From Gavia stellata (lineage: Eukaryota; Chordata; Aves; Gaviiformes; Gaviidae): DNA of 64,000 nucleotides. The stretch covers positions 13,306,155 through 13,370,154 of the forward strand of contig NC_082596.1 in NCBI RefSeq assembly GCF_030936135.1, in the 5' to 3' direction. Under the pieces are notes generated by a model. That model did no database searches, was not told the DNA's origin, and saw nothing but the letters and a program-made list of their open reading frames with translations. This document shows, piece after piece, positions 47,401-60,415 of the stretch (the first letter of the stretch is position 1; the number at the start of each line of letters is the position of its first letter). The translations under genes and the position numbers were made by a program.

Positions 47401-50400
47401 TGGGAATTATTTCACAGAAAATAATGAGCCAGACTCTGCCCTCAGCTACACCCAGGCAGTAATTCGTTTCCTCTGCTCTCTGTGGAAAATTTGCATTTTA
47501 TTATTCCCTGCTTCTTCTGAACATTCAGAAGGAAAAAAAAAAAGGCCAAGTTAACCGGTTTCACACACACGCATGCGCGATAGCTGCAAGGGGGGAGCCA
47601 CCACGCGCCTCCCGTCCTCCGGCACATGGAGGCAGGCAGAGCAGGTTTGTAACACCCCTGGGTGTAACAGCACCTTACACCCCTTCTCCTCAGGCTGCCT
47701 AAGGCCTCGAGGTCTTTATTTAATATTTACGAAGTTATTTAGTCTTCATTTGAATTAGAGACTGCAAAAAAGCAGAATTCCCTCACTTGGCCATTCAGGA
47801 AAGTAAGAGCCCAAAGGCTCGCTGACCCCAGGCAGCAGCACAGTCATGCCGCTCTGTCCGCCAACATACATACACAGGTAAGACCCGAGTTTTAAAAGAC
47901 TGTTGCAATGAACCCAGAGCACAAATTAAGCCTGAACTAGTGTGGACAGCTGGTCTGCTCAGAAAGAGCTGGAAAGCGGAGGCCTGGGTTCTCTTTATCC
48001 ACTTATGCCCCCCAGCCCCCTGCAAAATGGCTGCTCTTTAGATGCAAAACACACCACAATCAAAAGTGGTACTGCAAGCACCTACAATACTGCTTCCGAG
48101 CTCTTTCCTCAGACCCCTAATGTGCCCCCAATGGTGTATTTTCAAGCCTTTCTCGACTGCCCCCCATGGCCCCAGGGCCAAGCCAGCAGCCGGGAGCCCC
48201 AGCAGGCTGCAGAGGCACCAGGCAAGTGCCCTGCTCTGCTGCAAAGCCACCATCCTCCCACCGATGGCTGCATCTCCCTCTGCCCGTGCCCCCTTCTCCC
48301 CGAAGGTGCTGCAGGCCTTCGCGCCTGATCCCTGATCTCGCACGCATCCGCTGGAGACAGCCCTTGCCCAGCTGGGCGCTATCGCAAGGACCCTGTTTAT
48401 CTTGTGCACAACTTGCCTCCCTCGTCTGCAACCCTTTGCTGGAGCCAAATGTTTACACTCACTGCACAAGCTGTCTGCTGGCCAGAAACATTAATATCCC
48501 CATGGCAAAGCAACAAAGCCTTCCCAAGGATCCTCCGCGCCTCTTAGCCTGGGCTCTGCTGCTCCTGCCCTCCTGGGACCCACGCTGGCTTTGGTGGCTG
48601 CTGGGAGCGTGGAGGAAAGGGATTAGGTCCTCCTCAGGACTGTTTATTTGCTTCATTTTATCATGGTTGCTTTTAATTTTGAAGGCGCATGAATATGAAG
48701 TGTACAAATCACTGGAATAATGCTGTAGCTAATTTTATGGCATCTTCAGCACCATCCAAAAAGAAGGAAAAAAAAAAACAAAAAACCAACAAACCAACAA
48801 ACAACCAACTTCCCCCACAATAGAGCAATCTAAATAAAGTTTTTTAAGCAATACAGTATTTGCCTGTATAGTTGTCAATGTTTCCACTGCCAGTTTGTCT
48901 TCCTAAAGGAACCAAGCTTTGGCACAGCTTATATCAGTAAAAAATAATATCTTTAATGTTTCCAAGGGGGTACGGGATGGCGGGATGATGGGAGTTAAAA
49001 TCACTAGGACTGTGGTAAAACATTGGCCTAAGAGCCTCAGAAAGGAAAGGGCCTCGATTTATCCAGATTTACTTGCCCGTGCTCGTGCCAGCAAGGGAGG
49101 GAGCGGAGCCCTTGCAGCCCTTACACCCAGCCAGGTAGCAGCAGCCAAGGTGTGGGTCCTCCTCAGGAAAAGCCAACTGCTAACAGGAGCGGTGAGGATA
49201 TAATTTAATGCCGCTCATTGCTAATGCCGAGGTGAGCTTAGCCAGCATGGGAGCCAATACCCACTGCAAAACATGCTGTTGTGAAAGAAGGCATCTATAT
49301 ACATATGCATAGAGAGACACACAGGCACGCAAGTGCAGACGTACAGACACAATTAACAAAAGCTGTCTTTCAGAAGCCTTGCTCTGTAGGGTAAGGAAGG
49401 TCAATAATTTTCTTGTCAGCAGCAGCTTTGCTTGAAGGAGAGGCTTTAGGACGTGGCTCATCCTGTGGTGGGGAAGGAATGTTTCTGCATTAATCACGAA
49501 CCTCTTTTCTTTTTTACGTGAATATATTCTGCCTGATGTAAGTATAGCCTGCCTGCCTGTCTAACACAGCCAGAAACAGTGTTTGATTTATGGAGGAGGT
49601 GGAAATCCGAATAGAAAAGGATACAGATATCTCAAGGGTCCTCATTTTGGTCCCTCTCCATGAGCACACGTTACGCCTGAGGTCTCTTGGCATTGGAAAC
49701 TGATGGAGGAACCCCAAAGCTCCTCTTGCTGGCCAGGATGGGTTGCTGTAGTACCCTCTCTGGTATCTCAGGAAGCCACTTTTACCTCCAGCCCATCCTC
49801 AGGTTACCAGATGAACTGTATCAGCTGGGATCTTGCATCCCACTTAATATTTAATTACCCTTTGCCCTCATTTTCTTAAGTTGGCAGTGAAACCCTAGCT
49901 AGCCTGCGTGCCACAGCACAGCAGTATTTTATTACAGAAAGTTCAAAACAAAGCTTCCACTTGCTAATCCAGCCATGCTAATGGTCGTACCACTGGAGCT
50001 CCATAGATCATTCTCCAAACAGCATTAAGCAGCAGCAGCAAGTAGTTAATAACGTTATTTGGGAGTATACTGCATACTGCAGTATGCAGGCAGGGCAGAG
50101 AACCTTACTGCGAGGCACAACGATGCCATGTCAGACAAGACCAAGTGACGGTGAAGACGGTAACGCCTCTTTTGGACCCCACGTGTGTGCTTTTGTCATT
50201 TGTCAGGCCTCAGATGTCCTCAAGGCTGGACAAGCTCCACGTGTGGGTTTTAGCCATGGCCTCCACCTGCTAAGGCAGGGCATTTGCTCATTGAATGAGC
50301 ACAAATAATCCCCATTTCTGAGGATTTCAGTAAACCCAGCAAGCATCCTGAGTGGGGTGGTAAAGTCCTGCCACCTCCACCGCCTGCGTTGCCCCTGCAG

Positions 50401-53400
50401 GGAGCCAGTGACAGGGACATGGTGGCCCCTGGCAAGGACTGGGGACCTGCACCTGCGTGGCCAGGAGTGGGCTGAGCTGTTCCACAAGCGCTGGTTTCCA
50501 CAGCAGTTCAAAGCAGCGAGGCCGCAGACAGCATCGGCAGAAAGGTTTCACTCGGGCTCTGCAGCTGTCAGGGAGGGTGACTGCTTCGCCCCTGCTCATG
50601 CAGCCTTTGGCAGCGGCTCAGAGGAGGCTGGGGCTTTGCCTCTGTGCATGGATCCAACCTCTGTGCATGATGTGAGCCTGCAGAGGCTGGCAAGCGACAG
50701 GCTGCTGGGACTGTGTGTAGGTCCTGTTTGCTGGGAACGGAGCCCCTCACTTGGCCATTCAGATAGCAAAAATACCCAACCTGTTTTTTTAATTGAATAA
50801 TTATCAAATCAGTTAAATGAGAACAAGGATTAAGGAAACAATCTTCCCAGTAAAACACCTCTGACAAATACGGCAGGTAGGGCACTGCAAATCCCCTCCA
50901 AGTCCCTTCTTCCCAACCTATTGCTGGGAACAAGGTGGGGGGAACACCATGCTAGTGTCCCCCAGCCAGGAGAGAGGCTGGACCCCTGCAGCCTTTCCCA
51001 TCACTGGTTATTTTGTGTCTCAGGACAGACCTGGTCGGGCTCCGTTATGTTGTAGCAACTCCATGGAACAATGCATTTGAAAACAACTTCTGGCCAGACA
51101 CATACCATAGCATATTAAAAGGTATTTTTAGTACCTCTGGCAGAGTGAATCAAACTCTGCTTTGAGCTGTACTAAGACAACTCTATGGACTTTGCTGGCA
51201 GTGCCGCATATTCATACCAAGGTAGCAGCTGGTAGAAGCTACTTGACTAAATAGTCACATTTACTTCATGCAGGACAAAAAACCAAGCACAGATAAACAC
51301 CAGTGGGATTCCTGACTTACAGCGGAAGTAACATTTTCTTCCTAGGAGTGTGAATTTGCCTGATAAAATTGAATTGCTGAAGAAACAGCATCACGTAGCA
51401 AGGAAAAAATACTCTGAATGTCGCCTCCTCGATTTGTGATGACTTTTTTGTTTTTGCACTGGTATAAATATAACTGTGACCATTTCATACAGTGAAGTGC
51501 TCTGTGATGAGTACAGCATAAATAGCTGAACTGATTACACTGGCTATAAACATGGACTGGAAACCCTTGCTTCACCCCAGCAGTTAGAAACAGTGGAAGC
51601 AGAGGGAGCTTTACAGCTAAATGGTTAAAAGCCGCAGCAGAACATTTTCTCAGGATGGCTCCAAGCATGGAGCTGGTGCACTGCCATTTCAGCAGCCAAG
51701 CTGAGATGGTGGGAAGCATGCTGCCACAATTGCATACTAAAAGGAAGGGAAGGCTGAGATAACTACCATCTTCCTACTGTGTAGGCTGTTTAAAAAAAAT
51801 AACATATAATGATTCCTGCCTTATTGCAGTGTTTGGGTTCCAGATATAGCCTTTCATGGGAAGGCTGGTATGACACTGAACCAGGCCAAATAAGCATTTC
51901 CTGCTTTTAAGTAGTATCATGTTAGGAATCCAGCTCATCGGAAACACCCTGCTCATCTCCCTCTGCATCAGCACCAGACACTCAAAATGAGCTTCAGGTG
52001 AATAATGCCACTTCACTTGGACTTTGCGAGTGACAGTTCACAGCTCAGGTCCTTTGAATGCTTATTTTTATCGCTATAAAACAAAGCTTGGTATGCCTCA
52101 TGCCTAGGAAGTGGCTTAGCTCACTCAGAAGCTCAGGGACTTGCCAGAGGCCTTAGATAACGAAGTAAGATTTGTTTTAGCTGCCCTCAGTATCCAAGGT
52201 ATTTCCTACTGTAAGTATAAGGAAACATTGAGGATATTTAAGCAACCGTATTTGTTTATCTTAGGTCAATCTGGAGAGATTTTCCAGAACCACTACTGCA
52301 GCTGCACTTAACGTGTTGAAAGGCTGCATTTGTATGGAGTGATTCGCTTCTGACTCCATGATCACAAACGAAAACCTTCACCAAGAGCCGAGCTCCAGAG
52401 GGAAGGGTGCACACAGCTGCTGAGAAAACCTGAGCAGGTATCTCCAGACATTTCACTCTCTGGGTATGCTTCATTAACCTTGGCCTCAACTGGGCCAACT
52501 CCTGCATAAGGAGGAAGCCAGAAGGGAGACGAAAATCACCAGCATTCCCTCCCTCAAATTCCTGAGTTGGTAATTACCTGAAGAGAGACAGACATCCAGA
52601 CAGGTTTCACCTCGAGAGGAGATGAGATTCTCCAAGCCTGCGAATCCAAAGTGTGTAAGGAGGGCAACCGCACCAAACCTGGAGCCATCTGCTCAGCCGG
52701 GTCATGTGTGAAGTGATGCTCTGCAGGTCCTCCCCTCTGGCAGTATGGCTCGTGCCAGTTGTGGGGGACAGCCACCACCTGGGTCATGGACGGTGTCTCA
52801 GCAATGGTTCTGCAAGGCACCCAGTGGGAGGTAACTGTGAGTACTGAAGGGACATGGTGGGATCTTCACACCTCCTTCCTATTCCCTGGTACAGCTTTCT
52901 CAGGTCATTCAGTCTACAACCCATGTTTGCTGAAAAGGCGGTGGAAAAAAATATGAAAAATGAGAAAATTTGGATCAAAGTAATTCTAACAAAAGAAAAG
53001 TGGACGCCAGAGATGGCCATTTTACAGTAGATGTTTGGAGAACGACAGTGCTTCAGAGCACACACGAGGCTCTGGCTGGATGATGAGGGGTTGAGGCGAG
53101 GAGGCCACGCAGCTCAAACTGTCCCGACCTGGGCTCTCATCCTGGAATCTGATTCAAAATGCATTCCGGTGCCTCCCTGCCTCCTTCATAGTCCAGATCA
53201 GATCACAGCATCCCAGGTACCTAAATTTAGCCTCTGAAGTCCATAAATTTGATAGCGAAGCAATTAGTTTGATGTCCTAAGGTGTCACACACCCATTTCG
53301 GTAGGGATTGTGAATGCTGAACAGATCCCCAAAAATTGGTAGGTTTGACGATGCTGGCATATAGCCCTTGATGCGCAGGAAGGACTTGCACTGACATCGG

Positions 53401-56365
53401 AGACCCAGGCAGCCAAGGGCAATATATAACCCATTAGCTGCAACCTTGCGAGATACGGCTCACCTCTGCACTGCTGTCAGATTTATTTTTTTGAGCTGTA
53501 ACAGCTACTGGCAGGGCGGAGCGTGCATTAGAGTGCCTCTGGCCAAGTGTCCCAGCCTGCACGTCCACCGAATGCTGACTGCTCTCTCTGCTGGCCAACT
53601 GAGAAATGGTATTTTCTCAAGACAGACCTGGTTGTTTATGTTTGCAGAAATGTGCTGACCAAGCAAATGCATGCCAGAAAAATGGCCTTTTTTTTTCCTA
53701 AAGTCCCAAACAGGCAAATAAAAGAGGTTACTATTAAGTAAACTATATGATTAGCTAAAAAGCAGCAGCAAAGAGGAGAAAAAGTCAGGAGAGGTGTGGG
53801 TGTCCTATCTCATATTGCAGCTTCCTGCATCAATAGTCTCATGGAGGTGAGAAGATCTACCCATGAGTTAGGACGTCCCCCCCAGTGTGAATATAAGGCT
53901 CTCAGGGTCTTGCCCTAACATGTCTAGAGGTAAAAGTGTTGGAGAATTTCCAGTGACCAACAGAATACAGAAGCTGGGAGACCACAGGATAGCAAGGAAT
54001 TGACCTGAGGGCAGGGGGGTTTCTCCTCTCTTTGTTCAATGCCAGACTCAAGGGCAACCTAGTCCAAAAAGCCACCACCCAGGGGCTCTGAGCACATAAA
54101 TGCTGTAATAATAACTGGACAACAGAAAGCCTTCACTGTGGGAAGGGACAAGGTAAAGAAGGCTGAAAGGGAATGGAAAGCTAAGCTGTACTAGGAAATC
54201 ATTGTACTGAAAGTGAGTAAGGAACACATCTTTGTGCTGGACAGATCGGGACATCATCTGGACACAGGGAAGATTAAAAATCTCAAGGGCTATCGACAGC
54301 AAGGAGTATAGGTGACCACATGCTGATCCTGCTGTGCCAGTGCACCCCTGCAAATCAGCCCTGCAGTAATGTCAAAGCTTTGGTATTATTTCGTATCTTA
54401 TAGTAGCACAAGCCCAGCCCTCCTGCATCAAGGAGTGAGGCTCTCCCTAGAGCACCACTTTGGCTGGGTGGCTGTACCGGCCAGCTTGGAGCTGTACCTG
54501 AGGACCACCAAGTCGTGCCCTCCTCTATGGTGCACCCCATATGTATGTGTGCCCATCATATAAAGTTGCTTGAATATTAGGTGTTTAAACACATCAGTGA
54601 TCACAGAGCTGATAATTAGTGATGTCCGCCAGTGAAGTTGCCTCCTCACCATCAGCTTTACAGTGGCAGTTCTTTGCTTGTACTTCTGACACACGCTGCT
54701 TCTGCAGGCGCTCGGCAAAGTGGCTCTCAACAAATGTGGCTTTTCTGTCTGTAGCTTACTGTGGTGCTCAGTGAGTAAACCACACTGGTGGGGCCACCTC
54801 ACGCATCAGTCTGAGGTGACAGCAGGAAGGTTAAACACAGCAGGTTCACCAAAACAGTCGGGAGGAGGGTTAATTGGAGAGAGAAAGGAGCAAAGAGGGG
54901 AGGGGATTCACTTAGTCCCTCTGATGGGACACCAGGGTTAACCAGCATTAGAAAAAGGGCTGGTCTCCGCTAATCATGGTGAAGCAAGTAGCTCCTCCTT
55001 GTATTTGGGGCCCTAAATGAGCGCTTGGTGTTGACCTATCCCTCTGGAATGAAAACTTTTTACAAGAGCTACAGAAAGATTGTTAATTATAGAAAAGTTA
55101 TCATCGCACACACCCAGCTTGCTACCTGTAAAATTAAGCATCTGTTCAGAATGATTAGAGAGAAAAAGGACTGTCTCTTCACATTGTTTTTTGAACTTGT
55201 ATATTCTGAATAACGGTTGTGACTGTTCTCCTTCTTAACAGCCTCTATCCTGAAACTAGATTAAACCAGGCAAAGTCTTGTGTCTGAGCCTCACTAAAGG
55301 GAGTGTGTCATGGATTTCAGGCACTGGGAACCAGCTGAGGATGGCAGCTCAGTATTTAAATCACAGGACATACTCAAAGTAGGGAGGGATGAGAACCTAA
55401 TGCTCTGCAACAGCTTAAAGGGTCGGTTGAGCAATGCACAGGAACTCTGTGTATGTATGATTCAGTCACCTACTTGAAGGGTAAAAAGTGCTTAACATAA
55501 GCCGTTCATCTAAAATGTGGATCTTTATATTCTCAGTTCTGCTATTGTCTAACCTGGGCAGTGCATGCGATGCCCTGGGCACTGGGTTAGCATCTATATA
55601 GAGGATGTTAGCAGGCAAATTTCTGCTGCTGTGCACATTCACCATCAGTCTTGACATCACTCAAAAATAGCAAGTAACGACATCTTCACTCACTCAAAGC
55701 ATGCCTGCCACATCAGCATCATGCAGAAAGAGCTGGCATTTCATCCAAACACTGATAAATCAGACCTTTTACACAGGTGCATCTGGTTAAATCCAGAGCT
55801 GCCCCCTCTTCAGAGAACTCTGAGCACCAGTTTATCAGGAATCCCAAGTTCCATCATCTCTATCTCTTCTGGTGAAGCTGGTTCAGAGAGACGGAAACTA
55901 CAGATCAACTCTCCCACTCTGCAGATGACTGCCCCGGCAACTGGCCTCCTATCCGTAGTCCATGCTGGCACCCAAGGAATCTGTGTGTTAGCAGCCTATC
56001 TGCATAACCAACCAGCTGTGCTGCATCTGGCAACAGAAAGTGTAAGTTTCTACATTCAGCCAGCCCTTACGACACAGAAAAAGAAATGTCTGGATGAAGT
56101 GAATCAATCCCACCGTTGTTCAACAGTCTGTCTCTGCTGTTAACATGCTGAGTAAATTCTCTGGAACTAATGGGAGATAGACTAATAGAATATGTATGTA
56201 ACAATACACCTATGTAACAGTGATATACATGTAAGTATCTTTGAAGTTTTTATATTTTTCCATACATAACAAATAAAATGATTCCTTTATACTTAAAACC
56301 GTTACTGTGCTTTTCCTCACCAAGACTGAAGTCCATCACAAATGTTTATTGTAGTCTCAATCCCA
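44430..56365. other. Intergenic DNA between FBXO32 and NTAQ1, no gene recognised
   Basis: About 12 kb in which I find no exon of either flanking gene, no RNA gene and no intact mobile element. It contains a short A/C-rich tract near 48765-48809, a C-rich tract at about 45968-46008, and an AT-rich stretch at about 48.62-48.78 kb that may be a conserved element. Open frames (for example 48166-48720 +) have no recognisable content. Confidence 0.6.
48765..48809. repeat. A/C-rich simple repeat
   Basis: A poly(A) run grades into aaaaccaacaaaccaac-type repeats. It is low complexity with no clear unit longer than 4-8 bases. Confidence 0.8.
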
Positions 56366-56370
56366 GTAGG

Positions 56371-56498
56371 TTTCCAAGGCCTGGCTGCTGGATAAAGCCT
56401 TGAGCGGCCTGGTCTTACCTGATTTGAACAGGAGATTGGACTAGAGACTGCCTGACCCTTCTAACCTGAATTATTCTACCAGTCTGTGATTCTATGAT
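56371..56498 (+). mobile_element. CR1 LINE 3' end fragment
   Basis: The sequence follows the CR1 3' terminus in sense orientation: ccaaggcctggctg, gccttgagcggcctggtct, gattggactaga, and a terminal tctgtgattctatgat. Internal bases are deleted relative to the family pattern I know. It lies between the two genes. Confidence 0.88.
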
Positions 56499-57440
56499 GT
56501 GCTAGTATATAAAGTAGAACAGATCCAAAACCAGATAATTCCATATCCCATCTTAGTTTATTTCTGTAATCCCATGTTTAGGGCACTCTTCTAAGATGTG
56601 GGAGACTTTGCTCCAAACCCCCAATCAATGTGATGGCTTTCCTGGGTTCCCCTGCAAGGATGCAACTTGATACCACCTCTAAGGAAATTCAGCAGCAAGC
56701 CACCCTGTATGGGGGAGGCTTTCTCATTCCCTTCCCCCCAGCCGTATGTTCCTGCTGATTTCCTTATACCAGCAAGAGCAGCTGTCTGACCTTACAGCAA
56801 GCCAGTTCAAGGGGCCAAAAGGCAGGAAAAAAAACTCCACTTCACTTCTTTCTGTCAGTTTAGCTTCCTACCCTGGATTACCATGGGGCCAGACAAATGC
56901 CAAGTACAACCGCACAGGGGCAGGTGACAATGCGCAGCCAGCGTAAGAAGGAAAAGCAACTGCATCTTCCAGCAACCGCCAGCACCAGAACAGTTTAACT
57001 GAAATGGCAGGCATTTAGTTCTGCCCTCATACAGCACAGAAACCTATATACTTACCTGGTTTTACATAGTGCTTGGGAGTTCAAGATTGTACTAAGTCTA
57101 TGATCCTTTTGTCTGTCTGGCCTTTAGGCTTCTGCCAAATAAGCGTAACTGATAAAATTAGTGACTAAACTGAGATGCACTGTCTGTTTATGTAAGTGAT
57201 GACAGAAATCATAACATAAAGAATATCTCACTTCTAAAATGTGGTGACATTTAACAATTTGAGCTACATTGTTCAGCATTTTATGCAGGTATTTTTCCAA
57301 AAGCTTTTCTTGCAGCATGTAAATGCTCTTTTCAATTTGGGCACAGTAGATGGAAAAGTAATATGCTTAAGGTGGGACGTCTGCCTTTGATTTGACATAT
57401 TAAAAAACAAGTTCATTCTTACATAATCAAAATAAAAGTT

Positions 57441-57446
57441 TTTATT
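57441..57446 (-). terminator. NTAQ1: Candidate NTAQ1 poly(A) signal
   Basis: TTTATT on the + strand is AATAAA on the - strand, 151 bases after the NTAQ1 stop codon, followed by T/G-rich sequence. Other hexamers further downstream (for example near 56.34 and 56.55 kb) could be used instead. Confidence 0.45.
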
Positions 57447-57596
57447 CAGTTCATTATATTTCTGATTGGGTATTCTATTTGCCCAAATACTTACTCTGTG
57501 TAAAGAAATGTAAACCATAAATACAATGTAAGAGCAGCAAAACAAAACACACATACTCAAAACAAAAGCAGGGAGAACTTCTTTCTTCACTTCACT

Positions 57597-57730
57597 TCAC
57601 TGTCCTTCCAAGGAATAGCTGTAATCAGTCTGTCTGCCAAATCGATGCACAAAGTCTGGAAGGGGGAACACTGAGCCCCATCCCACTTTGGGATTCATAC
57701 TGATGAAATCCTCCAAGTTCATCTTGGAGT
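57597..57730 (-). CDS. NTAQ1: NTAQ1 (WDYHV1) last coding exon, partial gene
   Basis: NTAQ1 is the protein N-terminal glutamine amidohydrolase. It converts N-terminal Gln to Glu, which is then arginylated and recognised by Arg/N-degron ubiquitin ligases. On the - strand the acceptor CCTTTTTTAG precedes 44 codons (first one split) that read [18 protein letters not shown], then a VHRFG motif, and end in TGA at 57597-57599. This matches the C-terminus of the human enzyme, which I recall as DSKMNL...HRFGSKNC. Here the tail after HRFG is [12 protein letters not shown], eight residues longer and unlike the human SKNC. The catalytic Cys, His and Asp lie in upstream exons. I could not find those exons before the window edge, so the preceding intron seems to exceed 6 kb. 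The gene is convergent with FBXO32. Confidence 0.93.
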
Positions 57731-60394
57731 CTAAAAAAGGACCAGAAAAGAGAATAATATATTAAAGTTCCTGATGCAGCTTCCGTAGCACAGGTATGTA
57801 TCTATAAAGAAAATGCCAGAAAAACCCTCTTTGATAGTTCAGTTCAAAATAGTGAAGAGTTCATAGCACACTTGCTGAGCAGCAGTCCAGCAAGATGCTG
57901 CAAGATTGTACGGTGCTACGGAAACATCTATTTCCAGTCTCTGAAATGTTGCTTTTGCCCCTGATCCCTCTCTCTGCCCATGGCAATAATCACATTACTG
58001 GATCAGTAAGCATCCTTAGTCATTAGAAACCAGCGTGTGTAGGAAAGGGTAACATGTTTCCCTGCAACAGCAGCCTAGAAGGGTTGACTAGTGTCGGAGA
58101 ACTCGAGTGCAAGTAACAACCAACACAGGGAACTGCAATGCAGCAGGTGTTCGCAGTCATCTTGCATTTACACATATCTGATTACTCAAAGGCAGGGGAG
58201 ATACTATTCCTCCATTAAGTTCTAAATCAAAGCCAACTGAGTCAGCTTTTGCACTGACTACAGAGGAACTGGATCAGAGCAGCAGTCAGAATTGGAAGTT
58301 GCTTAGTGTCTCTCAGAAGCGATGAGCCCCTTGGCAAACCTACAGTTTGTTACTCCCCAGACTGCAGTATTTGCTCTGTATCTGCTTTCCCTCCAGCCCT
58401 GAACTTTGCCCTCACACCAGCCCAACTGCAAGGCCAGAATATGCAGACTGGAGGAAACGTCTGATGTAACCCAGTCTACAGCTTAGAGGGATGCTCAGGT
58501 GAAGAAGGGCACAAACCTAGGCTGGGGGCAAGCACTTTTCTTTTGAATCCTGAACCACTGAATGAAGTCAGAGGGGGAAAAGGTTAACTGCCGTAGTTTC
58601 AAGAGAAAAGTAACCATGGCTGCTCTTTGCCAGGAGTCTGATCTGCTCTGACCCCTGTAGGAAAGGTAGAAACCATTCTGTCCCGTTCGTGGATCCCAGA
58701 GAGCTCAGTGGAAAGTGCTGGTCTGCAGTTTTAGGTTTAGGTGCCTTATGCATCCTTTTTCCGGAACTGGCCCGGTACAAGCTTTGCTGACTCAGAACCA
58801 TGCTGATCAGAGGTTTCCGATTCCTCAGCCTATTCAGCTCTGACTACAAACATCCGTGGGCTTGTTGTTTTATGTTCTCACTGACGATCTGCACAAATAA
58901 TCTTTTTAAATGTCCATTTCAAGAAAACTGGAAGAGAATGAGTTTAAAGAACAGAGTGGGAGAACCATTGGATTTACCGTGACAGCTTTCCTGCTGTACT
59001 TAAGTATTTATTTTAATACAGATTATTCATGTGCGCATTTAAGGATAAAGAACCAAACAAGAGTAGGCTCTAATGAATGGATTATAAAATCCATAGGATG
59101 GAATTTGCTTCAGCTGCAAAAAGCTTGTGTAATTAGGCTTACCATTATGGACAGCGTAAGTGAGGAAGGGAAGATGATGTCTGGGAATCCCAGACCCAGG
59201 AGTCCCAGCCATAACCCAGCCCCCAAAGCCCTCTGTTTGCACCACACCTACACTATGGCACAGCTTTGTGATTTGCCTAATCCCAGCTCTCGCCACTTCT
59301 GAGGTCTAGCCCCTAACTCTTTTCTTGTTAACCTGTTTGGGCCCTGCACATGGAAAATCCTTATGTCCAGCCAAGCATGGTCCTACTGCTGAAGTGGGTC
59401 TGGCAGAACGGGGCCAATTCCTATCTGTGTGGGAATTTAATATAGCACAAGCCCAGCAATTTGCTGTTGTAGCTCAAGAACAATTAGTAGCGCATAACAG
59501 CACTTGCTTACTGCTAGACTGGTAAGCCTGTTCTCCAGTTCCCAACTTGTCTTTTCCTCCCAGATGCTTTTGTTTTAAAATTAATGTTCATATAGTTTAA
59601 GATTTGAAAGATACATAATTCCCTGCTTTATGTGCACTGAGTGTAGCAGAATAATAATTTCATAAAACTGTTCTGTGAATGGTAAAGAAGCCCAAAGTGG
59701 GTTGTTCCAGTAGAGTTACAAACACAGCTGCTGCTGTTAACAACTTCAAGTTGCTGTCACAATGTCTGTAGGAAGTGAAATATTCTCTTAAATTCAGAAA
59801 GATTGTGGCAGAGCATAACACAGTCCATCAGAGAGGTTTAATGAAAGGAAAAATTGTTTCAACAAAGCAAACAGGAACATTCCTGTGAAGAGCGGATGGT
59901 CTAAGAACCGGTCAGTAGGTGGCACTGAAGCAGTATGAGAGCTATCCATCGGAAAAAACAGTGAGACCTCTCCCGTTTTATTCAATTCAGGAGATAACAA
60001 GTCTCTCTATGCCTCTCTTCTTACTCATGCGCTGTATCTGAATGCCATTCATGTTATGTTAGACCTTGCAGCTTTAGGAAACAGCTCAGCAAAATGCATG
60101 AGAACACCACGAAGCCCTCGTCCTGAAGCAGATGAAGAATGACAAACAGCAGAATTTACAAAAGAGACATTTGGATGCTTCAGTTGACAATCCAGGAGGA
60201 TTTCTCCACAAAAGCAAGGAGGAGCATACTTTATAAAACATTTATACAAGGTCAAGAGCACCAGAATTTTTTTTTTTCTTTTTAAAGATTTACATTACAC
60301 TTGCAGTCCTCCTCAGGTGCTGCGGCTATTATACTAGCTTGCATTTGTGCATGCTCAGAGCCAATGCTTCCTCTTCGATGAAACCCACTTTGTT

Positions 60395-60415
60395 ACACAC
60401 ACACACACACACACA
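60395..60415. repeat. (AC)n microsatellite
   Basis: About ten and a half uninterrupted AC dinucleotides. Likely length-polymorphic. Confidence 0.97.

Noticed and set aside
48038-48720. Open frames of 128-184 codons on both strands
   Set aside because: Mutually overlapping, low-information frames with no splice or family support. Not enough for a gene call.
48830-48838. AATAAA in taaataaagt as a possible 3' end
   Set aside because: No gene upstream on that strand is close enough to use it, and FBXO32 has a better signal at 44396.
57273-57590. 105-codon - strand open frame just after the NTAQ1 stop
   Set aside because: Lies in the expected NTAQ1 3'UTR and beyond, is AT-rich, and has no recognised domain.
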